From: Algoriphagus machipongonensis
GTDB lineage: Bacteria; Bacteroidota; Bacteroidia; Cytophagales; Cyclobacteriaceae
Assembly (NCBI RefSeq): GCF_000166275.1
Contig: NZ_CM001023.1
Coordinates: forward strand, 744,001 to 808,000
Reading direction: 5' to 3'
Length of the DNA stretch: 64,000 nucleotides
The notes beneath the pieces are model-generated. The model had not been told where the DNA came from. It searched no databases and saw only the letters and a list, made by a program, of their open reading frames with translations. Of the stretch, positions 46,431 through 55,006 are shown one piece after another (the stretch's first letter is position 1; every line of letters starts with the position of its first letter). The translations under genes were made by a program, and so were the position numbers.

Positions 46431-47602
46431 CACCAAAAAATCTTAAAACCGCTTTGGGTTTTGGTTCCAATCAAATAATTATCTCCACCGTCTTTTAACC
46501 CTAATTTTTTCTTTAAAGCCTCAGATCCGCTGGCGTAATTTCTGGTAATTACATTCACTTTCCCTGAAGGAAATAGCTTCTTGATCTCTTTCTTTTTTGG
46601 AGAAACTTCCCTTATAACCTCAAATACCTTCCCCGGGATTTTTACTGGATACTCTTCTGAGGTATACAGATGGCTGTTGGTTTCTAACTTTTGTAAGCCA
46701 AGTCTCTGACCAAACAACTTAAAGGCTCCTGCTTTTAAAATACCGCTATGAGGCTCGATTAGAAATCTCTTAGGTTCAGAATATAGTGTTTGGGCTAATT
46801 TTTCTTCTTGTAGAGAGAATGAAAAATCAGGATACCCAAGGCCGATATCCTGAACAAGCACTTGTTGGTTTGGAGTAGCTTCGTTTTTATTCCAATGAAT
46901 TAAAAGCTCCTTCACCTCATTTTTAACTGAAAGAATGGTGATTTTCTGGATGTCTTGAATTTCATTCCATGCTTGGGAAATGTCTAGCATTGGAGAATAT
47001 TTCAGGATAATTTGGGATGATTTTTCTTTTAGTACCTCCCATTCTGAAACTAAGTCAGGTTCACAATCTTGAATTTTATAAAGTTTCTGATTCCCTTTCC
47101 CTCTACGGGCAGGATCTGCATAAATCAGGTCGAAATACTGGTTTTGTTCTTTCAAAAAAGTTAAACCATCTCCCTGATAAAACTGGAATTTCCCTGGTGC
47201 TAATATTTCGAGGTTTTGCTTTGTCAGCTTAAAAAGCTCAGGTTGATACTCGCAATAAATTCCTTGTTTAAAGTTTTTGCTCAGGTAATAGGCGTCTACC
47301 CCAAAGCCTCCTGTCAAATCTACTATCAAATTTCCTGACAAACCTTGGGCTTTGTGCCTGGCAGTTTCTTCAGAAGAGCTTTGTTCCAGGGACAGGGAAG
47401 GAGGAAAAAACAAGGCTGGGTTTTGAGTCCATTCTGGAAGCTTTTTGGAGGCTTTTTGACGGGCTGAGATTTGTTGCACCGCAGTTTTTAAGTCAAAATC
47501 AACTTTCCCGGCAAACTTTAAAAGCAAAAGTGCAGGATCTTCTCTGAGATGATCCTGCACAAATTTTTTGAGTTCAGCGCTATGAAGCTCGCTGAAATCC
47601 AT
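46418..47602 (-). CDS. SAM-dependent methyltransferase with THUMP-like domain
   Basis: This 394-residue protein has a class-I methyltransferase core: motif I VDLTGGFGVDAYYLSK (near residue 93), then FYQGDGLTFL and motif IV DLIYADPARR. The C-terminal ~110 residues resemble the THUMP-like RNA-binding domain. The DPARR motif resembles N6/N2 methyltransferases acting on nucleic acid. The likely substrate is RNA, target unknown. It overlaps asd by one base, so the two share an mRNA. Its last codons come from the REP-like repeat. Confidence 0.8.
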   Translation of the reverse strand: MDFSELHSAELKKFVQDHLREDPALLLLKFAGKVDFDLKTAVQQISARQKASKKLPEWTQNPALFFPPSLSLEQSSSEETARHKAQGLSGNLIVDLTGGFGVDAYYLSKNFKQGIYCEYQPELFKLTKQNLEILAPGKFQFYQGDGLTFLKEQNQYFDLIYADPARRGKGNQKLYKIQDCEPDLVSEWEVLKEKSSQIILKYSPMLDISQAWNEIQDIQKITILSVKNEVKELLIHWNKNEATPNQQVLVQDIGLGYPDFSFSLQEEKLAQTLYSEPKRFLIEPHSGILKAGAFKLFGQRLGLQKLETNSHLYTSEEYPVKIPGKVFEVIREVSPKKKEIKKLFPSGKVNVITRNYASGSEALKKKLGLKDGGDNYLIGTKTQSGFKIFWCRLA

Positions 47603-48591
47603 TAAACCAATTGATTGGCTACTAAATATTCTGCGATCTGTACAGCATTGGTAGCTGCTCCTTTACGGAGATTGTCCGCCACAACCCACATGTTTAATGT
47701 GTTTGCTTGAGACTCATCTCTTCTTAAACGGCCCACAAAAACTTCGTCTTTCTTATGCGCATTGATGGGCATAGGGTAAACGAAATTTGCTGGATCATCC
47801 TGAAGGATAACTCCTGGAGTTTCGCTTAGAAGTTTTTTCACTTCTTCCAGATCGAAATCCTCTTTAAATTCCACATTGACTGCTTCAGAGTGACCTCCCA
47901 TAGTCGGGATTCTCACAGTTGTGGCGGTTACTTTGATGGTATCATCAGAGAAGATCTTCTTGGTTTCGTTTATCATTTTCATTTCCTCCTTTGTATATCC
48001 ATTTGGTTGGAATACGTCAATGTGAGGAAGGACGTTCATGTCAATCTTGTGTGGGTAGACCATTTGAGGGGTCTCTCCCGCACGTTCTGCCATCATTTGA
48101 TCTACGGCAGCTTTACCGGAACCGGTCACTGACTGGTAGGTAGAAACCACTACTCTTTTGATGCCGTAGCGCTCACGAAGAGGCTCCAATGCCAAAACCA
48201 TTTGAATGGTTGAACAATTTGGATTGGCAATGATTTTATCGTCTTTGCTTAGTTCTTTTCCGTTGATTTCAGGGACTACCAGTTTTTTTGTTGGATCCAT
48301 TCTCCAGGCAGAAGAATTGTCTACCACGATGGTTCCAGCTTCCGCAAACTTAGGTGCCCATTCCATAGAAGTGCTTCCTCCTGCGGAAAAGATGGCGATT
48401 TCTGGTTTCAATGAAACTGCCTGATCCAGGCCGATGACAGTGTAAGGTTTACCCTTATACTCGATCTGTTTACCTACAGAGCGCTCGGAAGCGACTAATA
48501 GAAGTTCGTCAAAAGGGAAGTTGTGCTCGTCCAGCACCTCTAGAATTTCGGAGCCTACTAATCCTGTAGCTCCTACCACTGCTAATTTCAT
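47602..48591 (-). CDS. asd: Aspartate-semialdehyde dehydrogenase
   Basis: Asd reduces aspartyl phosphate to aspartate semialdehyde, the branch point to lysine, diaminopimelate, threonine and methionine. The 329-residue protein has the Rossmann start VVGATGLVGSEILEVL, the catalytic Cys126 in NPNCSTIQMVLAL, the YQSVTGSGKAAVDQM segment and the His in GGHSEAVNVEF. The -7 box TACTTTTG lies 39 bases upstream. Confidence 0.96.
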   Translation of the reverse strand: MKLAVVGATGLVGSEILEVLDEHNFPFDELLLVASERSVGKQIEYKGKPYTVIGLDQAVSLKPEIAIFSAGGSTSMEWAPKFAEAGTIVVDNSSAWRMDPTKKLVVPEINGKELSKDDKIIANPNCSTIQMVLALEPLRERYGIKRVVVSTYQSVTGSGKAAVDQMMAERAGETPQMVYPHKIDMNVLPHIDVFQPNGYTKEEMKMINETKKIFSDDTIKVTATTVRIPTMGGHSEAVNVEFKEDFDLEEVKKLLSETPGVILQDDPANFVYPMPINAHKKDEVFVGRLRRDESQANTLNMWVVADNLRKGAATNAVQIAEYLVANQLV

Positions 48592-48629
48592 CAGACTGGT
48601 TATTTTATAGATAATATTATTTTGGATTG

Positions 48630-48637
48630 CAAAAGTA
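48630..48637 (-). promoter_or_regulatory. asd -7 box
   Basis: The minus strand reads TACTTTTG at this position, upstream of asd. Confidence 0.5.
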
Positions 48638-48765
48638 AGGTCTATCCATTCATTTTCAGGATATTCTCCTAAAATTTTTTCATGTTCAGCTATAAAATTC
48701 CATTTTTCATCTACTAACGATTTGGTTTAAAATTCTTATATTAAAGAATACTTTTTAGGTAATAC

Positions 48766-51291
48766 ATGGTTGGATTAGTTGATTTTTTCTGGAAACTTCG
48801 GTTTTTGGCCTTTTTTGTTTGGTTTGAAATGGCTGCTTTGCCCTTATTTTCTCAGGGTCAGGATTTCGAAAGCCAGTTTTTAATTCAAAGTTACCCTGAA
48901 GAATTTCTCCCTGGTTGGTATGCCAATGAACTTAGGGAAAGCAATTCTCGAGTGTTTCAGTATCCCGGTTTTGGAATAGGAGGTAGTAATGCGATTGCAA
49001 TGCAGCCTATTTCTAGTTTCGATGGTGAATTGATAGTGAAACTTGAGCCTAGCCAATACGAAAGCCCAAGTTTAGTATTTTGGGCGAGGTCGATGAAAAA
49101 TGGATCTGGAGACCGCGCGGCAGTAGTAGAGTTTTCATGGGCAGACAAAATTGATGGGGATTATTCCGAAAAGCGGCTTTTAGGTAATGAGGATGAGTTT
49201 GGGAATGTGGATCAGGAATTTCGGAAATTTGAATTGGAACTTCCGGAGGAAACTAAAAACCTTGATTTACTATTTTTAAAAATCACAGTGTCTTATGGCG
49301 CTGGTTCCGGTACCTGCGCAAGATGGATGATGGATGACTTTGAATTTGGGGATCAAGTAAAAGACTTGACTCCACCAAGTATAACTCGTGTTCGTGGCTA
49401 TGAAGAGCATGTGGTGGAAATTCAGTTTTCTGAAAGGCTTGACCCTGTGTTTTCTCAATTTCTATTAAACTACAGGTTAGATGAGGAGGTGCCTGAGGAA
49501 GTTAGTGTTCTGAATGATTCTTTGGTTTACTTAAGCTTTCCCAAACCACTTTCTTTTAAAGAATTTCAATTGAAGGTAAATCAAATACCTGATTTGGAAG
49601 GAAACTTCCTTTCCGACACCACATTGGTTTTTGAGTTTTCTGACCCGACTAATATTCCTTATAAAAATCTAATCATCAACGAACTCATGCCAGCACCTAA
49701 GCCAGACATGGACTTTCCGAATGTTGAGTTTGTGGAATTGTTTAACGCAGGTGATCATAAAATTAGGCTGGAAGGTGTGAGTTTATCTACCAGTAAAACA
49801 GAAGTTCAACTTCCTGAATATTGGATGGAGCCTGGGGCTTATTTAATCCTTTTTCCCCAGAATAAATTGGAGGAAATGAAAGATTATGCTCCTTTTCTCG
49901 CTTTAAACTTTTGGCCAACACTTTTGAACTCTGGGGAACGGATAATTCTCCAAAATGACCGAGGGGAGCTAGTGGACCAATTAGAGTATTCCAGTAGCTC
50001 TTGGGGGTCTAATGAACTGGCTACAGGAGGATATAGCTTGGAGGTAGTCAATCCTTTTTTGAGTTGCGAACAGACGGGCTTTTTAAAAGCATCAATAGAC
50101 CCATTGAGAGCAAGTCCTGGAAGGGAGAATTCGGTTTTAGATCTAAGTCCTGATACTATTTCTCCCGTCTTAGTACATGCGGCATTTTTGGATTCTCTGC
50201 AGATTCTGTTAAGATTTTCAGAACCGATAGTACAGCTTGATTCCCTTGACAGCATTCATTTTACTCCGCAGCTAAAAGTAGAAACTGTGAAACAGGTGGA
50301 GTCAAATGCAATTCTAATTGAGCTTTTGGAACCGGCTAAGCCTTCTCAAAAATATCAGCTTTCAATAGGTCAATTTGCTATGGACTGTGCAGGTAATTTA
50401 TTGGAAAGCTCAGGTTCAACGCAGCTTATTTTGCCTGAAGAGGCTCAGATGGGAGATATTAAAATTAATGAGCTTCTTTTTAATCCTAAGAGTGGAAGGC
50501 CAAAATTCGTGGAGTTGTACAATGATTCAGATAAGTATTTGGAGGTAGGGGCTTTGAAACTTGGCAATCTGGATGATACCAATATGCCAGGTCAATTAAA
50601 GTTCATTGCAGAATCTGGTTTAATATTAGGGCCTCATGAATACTTTGCTGTGACAACTGATGCTTTGAAACTTAAAAGTGATTTTCCTCAATCTCCTTCC
50701 TCCCAATTTTATCAGATAGCCTCTTTGCCCAGCTATCCTATTTCAGGGGGTGCAGTGGTGTTGCTATCAGATAAGGATGAGATTTATGAAGTCTTTGTAT
50801 ATGACGAAGACCTTCATCATCCACTGCTTCGAGATCCTAAAGGAGTTTCCTTGGAAAGAGTTTCTACTGACTCCCCTTCAGACTTAGATTACAATTGGCA
50901 TTCAGCAGCTTCAAATGAAGATTTTGGTACACCTGGCAAAAGGAATTCCAATACGCGGGAGGAGAGTTTGGAATTGGATATGATCCTGATTAGTCCTGAA
51001 GTTTTTGATCCAGAGGGAAGTAATGGTAATACGTTTACCACTATCTCCTATCAGTTAGATCAAAGTGGTTGGATGGGGACATTTGAGATTTATGATATAG
51101 CGGGAAGGCTGGTGACCATGCTGGATAATAATGGGCTATTGGGGTTGAAAGGAATGTATACTTGGACGGGTACAAATGATTCTGGGCAAAAAGTTAGGCC
51201 GGGATATTATATTCTCAGAGTTAAACTCTTTGATTTACAGGGCGAAGTTATTGAGTTGAAGAAAACGATTGTTGTGGGGACTCATTTTTGA
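48766..51291 (+). CDS. Exported lamin-tail-domain protein with T9SS-like C terminus
   Basis: An 841-residue exported protein. Two lamin-tail domains are visible: INELMPAPKPDMDFPNVEFV (about residue 305) and IKINELLFNPKSGRPKFVEL (about residue 565). They alternate with Ig-like stretches containing LRFSEPIVQLDSLDS and VQFSERLDPV-type motifs. The C-terminal ~85 residues (FEIYDIAGRLVTMLD, GMYTWTGTNDSG, RPGYYILRVKLFD) resemble the FlgD-like/type IX sorting domain, so delivery to the cell surface or medium is likely. The role is structural or adhesive by analogy; no enzyme motif was seen. Confidence 0.82.
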   Translation: MVGLVDFFWKLRFLAFFVWFEMAALPLFSQGQDFESQFLIQSYPEEFLPGWYANELRESNSRVFQYPGFGIGGSNAIAMQPISSFDGELIVKLEPSQYESPSLVFWARSMKNGSGDRAAVVEFSWADKIDGDYSEKRLLGNEDEFGNVDQEFRKFELELPEETKNLDLLFLKITVSYGAGSGTCARWMMDDFEFGDQVKDLTPPSITRVRGYEEHVVEIQFSERLDPVFSQFLLNYRLDEEVPEEVSVLNDSLVYLSFPKPLSFKEFQLKVNQIPDLEGNFLSDTTLVFEFSDPTNIPYKNLIINELMPAPKPDMDFPNVEFVELFNAGDHKIRLEGVSLSTSKTEVQLPEYWMEPGAYLILFPQNKLEEMKDYAPFLALNFWPTLLNSGERIILQNDRGELVDQLEYSSSSWGSNELATGGYSLEVVNPFLSCEQTGFLKASIDPLRASPGRENSVLDLSPDTISPVLVHAAFLDSLQILLRFSEPIVQLDSLDSIHFTPQLKVETVKQVESNAILIELLEPAKPSQKYQLSIGQFAMDCAGNLLESSGSTQLILPEEAQMGDIKINELLFNPKSGRPKFVELYNDSDKYLEVGALKLGNLDDTNMPGQLKFIAESGLILGPHEYFAVTTDALKLKSDFPQSPSSQFYQIASLPSYPISGGAVVLLSDKDEIYEVFVYDEDLHHPLLRDPKGVSLERVSTDSPSDLDYNWHSAASNEDFGTPGKRNSNTREESLELDMILISPEVFDPEGSNGNTFTTISYQLDQSGWMGTFEIYDIAGRLVTMLDNNGLLGLKGMYTWTGTNDSGQKVRPGYYILRVKLFDLQGEVIELKKTIVVGTHF

Positions 51292-51358
51292 CTTTATTAA
51301 AAAAATCCTATTAGTTTCTTACAAAAATTAATAAATTGTAATAACAAAACCCGGAATT

Positions 51359-51529
51359 ATGGAAAGAGACCTTATCACCCAAGCTCTGCAAAAGATTTGC
51401 GTTCAAGAAAACAAACACCTTCGGGAGGTGCAGCAATATTTGATTATGAAGTATCGAATAGATGCGGATCAACCCGTGCTTAAAAGGCGTTTAGAGAAAT
51501 TATTATCTGAAGAAAAAGCTGTCGCCTGA
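51359..51529 (+). CDS. Small 56-residue protein, easily missed
   Basis: A 57-codon reading frame lies between the lamin-tail gene and the DksA-like gene. It encodes MERDLITQALQKICVQ, then basic helical segments (ENKHLREVQQYLIMKYRI and QPVLKRRLEKLLSEEKAVA). It looks like a small all-helical protein with several charged heptads. The stop codon falls inside a strong terminator hairpin, which supports it as a real expressed unit. I do not recognise a family. It could be a small RNA- or protein-binding factor. Confidence 0.55.
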   Translation: MERDLITQALQKICVQENKHLREVQQYLIMKYRIDADQPVLKRRLEKLLSEEKAVA

Positions 51530-51540
51530 CAGCTTTTTTT
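51515..51540 (+). terminator. Terminator overlapping the stop of the 56-residue gene
   Basis: AAAGCTGTC (51515-51523) pairs with GACAGCTTT (51528-51536) around GCCT, followed by T run. The TGA is at 51527-51529. Confidence 0.9.
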
Positions 51541-51765
51541 GTTTAAACAGGACCTGATTTTCCTCATGATTCTTTAGTAGGTAAATGGTAAAAGCTTGAT
51601 AATGAGAGCGCTCACATTGAGAGGGTTTTTAGTGCTGCTTTTTTAAGGAGTATTTTTGGTTTAATCCGATTGAATGGGCTTTGTAATTATGCCATCTAAA
51701 TGTATTTTAGGGAACATTTTGGGATATTGTTCGTCCCAATACTTAATACTAAACCCAAGCGAATT

Positions 51766-52149
51766 ATGAGTCAGGAAGGAAAAACAGCATACTCAGCAGA
51801 GGAGCTAAAAGAATTTGAAGGAATTATCCTCCAGAAATTGGCTGTAGCCAAAGAAGAATTGGGTTCGTTGAAGGAATCATTGAGCAAGAAAAATGATAGT
51901 GGTACGGATAATACAGCTTCTACGTCGAAATTACTAGAAGATGGTGCTGACACCTTGGAGAGAGAAAGCCAAAGTCAATTGGCAGCAAGGCAGCAGAAGT
52001 TCATTATCAACTTGGAAAATGCCTTGGTTCGAATTAAAAATGGGACCTATGGTGTTTGTGTGGATACAGGTAAATTGATTTCTAAGGAAAGATTAAAGGC
52101 CGTTCCGCATACCATGCATTCTATCGAGGCTAAATTAGCTAAAAAGTAG
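51766..52149 (+). CDS. TraR/DksA-like protein without zinc cysteines
   Basis: From ATG 51766 the protein has 127 residues: an N-terminal coiled coil (about 10-85, EELKEFEGIILQKLAVAKEE) and a C-terminal DksA-type module GTYGVCVDTGKLISKERLKA. Canonical DksA has four zinc cysteines (CxxC and a second pair). Here only Cys98 remains; the other positions are T101, S119 and A122. It could still bind RNA polymerase's secondary channel, as zinc-less DksA-like proteins exist in other phyla. An upstream frame from 51700 lacks a good start. It is followed three bases later by scpB. Confidence 0.85.
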   Translation: MSQEGKTAYSAEELKEFEGIILQKLAVAKEELGSLKESLSKKNDSGTDNTASTSKLLEDGADTLERESQSQLAARQQKFIINLENALVRIKNGTYGVCVDTGKLISKERLKAVPHTMHSIEAKLAKK

Positions 52150-52151
52150 GC

Positions 52152-52712
52152 TTGGAGTTTCTCCACAGGCATATTGAAGCGTTGATTTTTTGCGCTCCCT
52201 CGCCCTTAGGGACGGGAGAGATAGGGAAATGCTTGACTGAAATGTTTGAGGCTGAAGTTCCCGAAGACCATATCCTTGGAGCACTCGAGGATATAAAAGT
52301 CAAGTATGACTCTGATGATTTTTCATTCACTTTAGAAAATCTGGGTGGGGGATATCAGTTTTTGACCAAACCTGCATACCAAACTAGTATTAGCATTTTG
52401 CTAAAACAACAGTCTCAAAAAAGACTGTCTACCGCACAAATGGAAACCTTGTCTATTATTGCTTACAAGCAGCCTGTTACGAAAGGTGATATTGAGCAAA
52501 TTAGAGGGGTTAACTCTGACTATTCTGTTCAGAAGTTATTAGATAAGGAATTGGTAGAGGTAAAAGGTAAGTCTGAAGGGATCGGTAGACCCTTGCTTTT
52601 TGGGACTTCGGAAAAGTTTATGGAATACTTTGGGATTAATTCTATCCGTGATTTACCCCAGCCTAAAGATTTTTCCAAGCCTGATAACGAGATAGGAGAG
52701 GAAAGAGAATAA
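52152..52712 (+). CDS. scpB: SMC-ScpAB complex subunit ScpB
   Basis: ScpB dimerises through winged-helix domains and helps SMC organise and segregate chromosomes. The 186-residue protein shows HRHIEALIFCAPSPLG, then RLSTAQMETLSIIAYKQPVT and EVKGKSEGIGRPLLFGTSEKFMEYFG, which are typical ScpB segments. It starts with TTG three bases after the stop of the DksA-like gene, so translation is coupled. ScpA is not adjacent here. Its stop codon lies in the loop of a hairpin. Confidence 0.92.
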   Translation: MEFLHRHIEALIFCAPSPLGTGEIGKCLTEMFEAEVPEDHILGALEDIKVKYDSDDFSFTLENLGGGYQFLTKPAYQTSISILLKQQSQKRLSTAQMETLSIIAYKQPVTKGDIEQIRGVNSDYSVQKLLDKELVEVKGKSEGIGRPLLFGTSEKFMEYFGINSIRDLPQPKDFSKPDNEIGEERE

Positions 52713-52726
52713 ATTTTCTCTTTTTC
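52702..52726. terminator. Hairpin at the end of scpB
   Basis: AAAGAGAA / TTCTCTTT stem (52702-52709, 52716-52723) with the TAA in the loop and T-rich flank. AT-rich and weaker than the others; it may serve both convergent genes. Confidence 0.5.
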
Positions 52727-52728
52727 AA

Positions 52729-53352
52729 TTAATTTAAGGTTTGAATTTTTGCCATTTGAGCTACTAAAAACTTTTTCCCTGTTTTCACTTCAAGGCAAAT
52801 TACCCTAGTTCTCTTTGTTTCTCCTTTTTCAAATTCTCTACCAGAGAGCATAAACCGGCTTCCTGGCTTTAGGTCAGAAAGGAATGTTGTTTTGATCAGA
52901 GGTTCGGCATTGTCATATTTACTGAGTTCTTTCATCAAAAATAGGTCTCCGGCTGTACTCGCTTTCGGGTTTTTCATGTGCTGCCTCAGTGGAACCAATA
53001 GGTCTAAGGGGAACACTTGTTCATTCAGGATGGGAAAAAGCAATTGCTGAAACGTGCTTTTCCATTCTTTACCATGGGGTGGTATAGAAATGCCAAACTT
53101 CATAAACGCATACAGGTGAGCTACCTCGTGAGTATAGGTGAGCAGGAACTGGTAGGGATTTAAATCTCCGTTAAGAGTGATGGTTTGAATGCTGCGATCT
53201 CTTCTATATCGGAAATCGCCCAGCTTGGTTTTTCTACTGGAAGTGATTTGAAAGTTGAAAGGCTGTTTTTGCCACAACTGGAGGCAATAAGAAATTGCTG
53301 GAGGAGGAAGGTGTTTTGATAAAATTGTTTCCAGACGGGAGGACTCAAGCAT
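52729..53352 (-). CDS. SprT-like zinc metalloprotease-domain protein
   Basis: This 207-residue protein has a SprT-type zinc motif HEVAH (His75, Glu76, His79) in LTYTHEVAHLYAF, preceded by RDRSIQTITLNGDL and followed by HGKEWKSTFQQLL, as in the SprT/Spartan-like family. A beta-rich C-terminal zinc-ribbon-like end (ESGKKFLVAQ region) lacks the usual cysteines. Eukaryotic relatives remove DNA-protein crosslinks; the bacterial role is not defined. It is convergent with scpB. Confidence 0.82.
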   Translation of the reverse strand: MLESSRLETILSKHLPPPAISYCLQLWQKQPFNFQITSSRKTKLGDFRYRRDRSIQTITLNGDLNPYQFLLTYTHEVAHLYAFMKFGISIPPHGKEWKSTFQQLLFPILNEQVFPLDLLVPLRQHMKNPKASTAGDLFLMKELSKYDNAEPLIKTTFLSDLKPGSRFMLSGREFEKGETKRTRVICLEVKTGKKFLVAQMAKIQTLN

Positions 53353-53363
53353 GGCGAAAAATA

Positions 53364-53392
53364 CAAAAAAAAGCCCCGAATTATTCGGGGCT
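53364..53392 (-). terminator. Terminator of the acidic lipoprotein gene
   Basis: Stem AGCCCCGAA / TTCGGGGCT (53372-53392) with TTA loop. On the minus strand it is followed by eight T, so it terminates the gene at 53417-53614. It ends just before the SprT-like start. Confidence 0.9.
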
Positions 53393-53416
53393 CTAATCTT
53401 TTTTGCTTCAGGTGAA

Positions 53417-53614
53417 TTACTTCACTTCTTCAACAGTCTCCTCAATGATAACTACTTCTGTAGTGTCAGTAGTAGCTTCTTCGATGATAACTTCTTCCTC
53501 AACAGTCTCAACTGTTTCAGTTACTTCGATAGTCTCTTCTTTTACTTCTTTGTTACCGCAGGAAGTAGCGAACATTACGCCAGAGATTGCGAAAATTGCA
53601 AATACCTTTTTCAT
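53417..53614 (-). CDS. Small acidic lipoprotein
   Basis: This 65-residue precursor has a lipobox in MFATSC (Cys19). The mature ~46 residues are almost only Glu, Val, Thr and Ile (EETIEVTETVETVEEEVII and DTTEVVIIEETVEEV), with quasi-periodic TVE/TEV words. It would be a strongly negative surface tail on the outer membrane. Function unknown; it may act as a spacer, charge layer or calcium binder. It has its own -7 box and terminator. Low-complexity coding is real here, since signal, lipobox, promoter and terminator all agree. Confidence 0.78.
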   Translation of the reverse strand: MKKVFAIFAISGVMFATSCGNKEVKEETIEVTETVETVEEEVIIEEATTDTTEVVIIEETVEEVK

Positions 53615-53640
53615 TTGTTGTGATTTTCTTAATTACCAAG

Positions 53641-53648
53641 CAAAGGTA
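53641..53648 (-). promoter_or_regulatory. -7 box of the acidic lipoprotein gene
   Basis: The minus strand reads TACCTTTG, 26 bases before the start codon. Confidence 0.55.
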
Positions 53649-53690
53649 TTGAGGATTTATTTAATAAAACAAGAAACCGCTAATATATTT

Positions 53691-55004
53691 TTATTTGCTT
53701 TTGTAAATAATTTTTATCGGCACTCCGTCGAATTCAAAATTCTCTCTCAACCTGTTTTCAAGGAACCTTGTGTAAGGTGGTTTGATATATTGTGGAAGGT
53801 TACAGAAGAAAGCAAAAATCGGATTTTTTGTAGGTAACTGCGTGACATACTTGATCTTAATGTACTTTCCTTTCCATGCTGGTGGAGGGTATCTTTCCAT
53901 TTCTTGTTGCAGCACATCATTTAGTTTAGAGGTCTGAATTTTGCGTGTTTTATTTTCATAAACCTTCACTGCAAGTTCGATGGCTTGAAAGATTCTTTGT
54001 TTGGTCAAAACTGATGTAAAAATGATCGGGATCCATTTGTTTTCACCCAATCTTTCCATCATTTCCTCTTTAATTTTGTTCATGGTTTTATGGTCCTTTT
54101 CGATCAAGTCCCATTTATTTACCATGATGACAATCCCTTTATTGTTTTTAATTCCGAGGCTGATCAAATTAATGTCCTGGGACTCTAATCCTCTACTCGC
54201 ATCAACCATCACAATGATGACATCAGATTCTTCGAGTGTTCTTAGAGAACGCATCACGGAATAAAACTCAACATCTTCTTTGACCTTGGCTTTTTTACGA
54301 ATTCCGGCAGTATCAGTAATAATGAAATCCTGACCGTAAAGCTTGTAACGGGTATGGATCGCATCTCGGGTGGTTCCTGCCTCGTTGGTGACGATGGATC
54401 TTTCTTTACCCAAAAGTGCATTAAGGAAAGAGGATTTACCTACGTTAGGTCTGCCTAGGATGGAGATTTTTGGTGTACCCTCGTCCGGATCTTCTTCACC
54501 TTCTTCTTCAAACTGCTCGACAACTTTATCTAAAAGGTCTCCTGTACCACTACCACTCACGGCTGCGATTGGGAAAACTTCAAAGTCACTTATTCCCAAG
54601 GAGTAAAACTCAGCTGACATAAAGCTTTGTTCTTGATTGTCAGCTTTATTGGCTACGACCAGAATAGGCTTCTCTGAACCTCTTAGCTCATTGGCAAATT
54701 CAGTATCCAAATCGGTAAGGCCATCATGGCAATCCACTACAAATAAGATTACATCTGCTTCCTCAACAGCAAGTTTTACCTGCTTTCTGATTTCTGCTTC
54801 ATAAACATCGTCTGAGCCGGTTACGTATCCGCCAGTGTCGATCACAGAGAAAAACTTCCCAGTCCATTGGGCATGACCATAATGACGGTCACGAGTCACC
54901 CCACTCATGTTGTCTTCAATCGCTTTTCGCTCTTCCACTAATCGATTGAAAAGAGTGGATTTCCCAACATTTGGTCTTCCTACAATTGCTACAATATTTG
55001 CCAT
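53691..55004 (-). CDS. der: GTPase Der (EngA)
   Basis: Der has two tandem GTPase domains and a KH-like C-terminal domain and helps assemble the 50S subunit. Here: first G1 GRPNVGKSTLFNRL and GVTRDRHY, NKADNQ; second G1 GRPNVGKSSFLNAL, DTAGI and NKWDLIEK; then the KH-like end. The 437-residue length fits. ATG at 55004 is preferred over a TTG two codons upstream. It lies three bases after era on the same strand, so both ribosome-assembly GTPases are probably co-transcribed and expressed together. Confidence 0.95.
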   Translation of the reverse strand: MANIVAIVGRPNVGKSTLFNRLVEERKAIEDNMSGVTRDRHYGHAQWTGKFFSVIDTGGYVTGSDDVYEAEIRKQVKLAVEEADVILFVVDCHDGLTDLDTEFANELRGSEKPILVVANKADNQEQSFMSAEFYSLGISDFEVFPIAAVSGSGTGDLLDKVVEQFEEEGEEDPDEGTPKISILGRPNVGKSSFLNALLGKERSIVTNEAGTTRDAIHTRYKLYGQDFIITDTAGIRKKAKVKEDVEFYSVMRSLRTLEESDVIIVMVDASRGLESQDINLISLGIKNNKGIVIMVNKWDLIEKDHKTMNKIKEEMMERLGENKWIPIIFTSVLTKQRIFQAIELAVKVYENKTRKIQTSKLNDVLQQEMERYPPPAWKGKYIKIKYVTQLPTKNPIFAFFCNLPQYIKPPYTRFLENRLRENFEFDGVPIKIIYKSK

Positions 55005-55006
55005 AA

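Noticed and set aside
53403..53837. Ser/Val-rich frame antisense to the acidic lipoprotein
   Set aside because: It mirrors the low-complexity acidic gene, whose own signal, lipobox, promoter and terminator are convincing.
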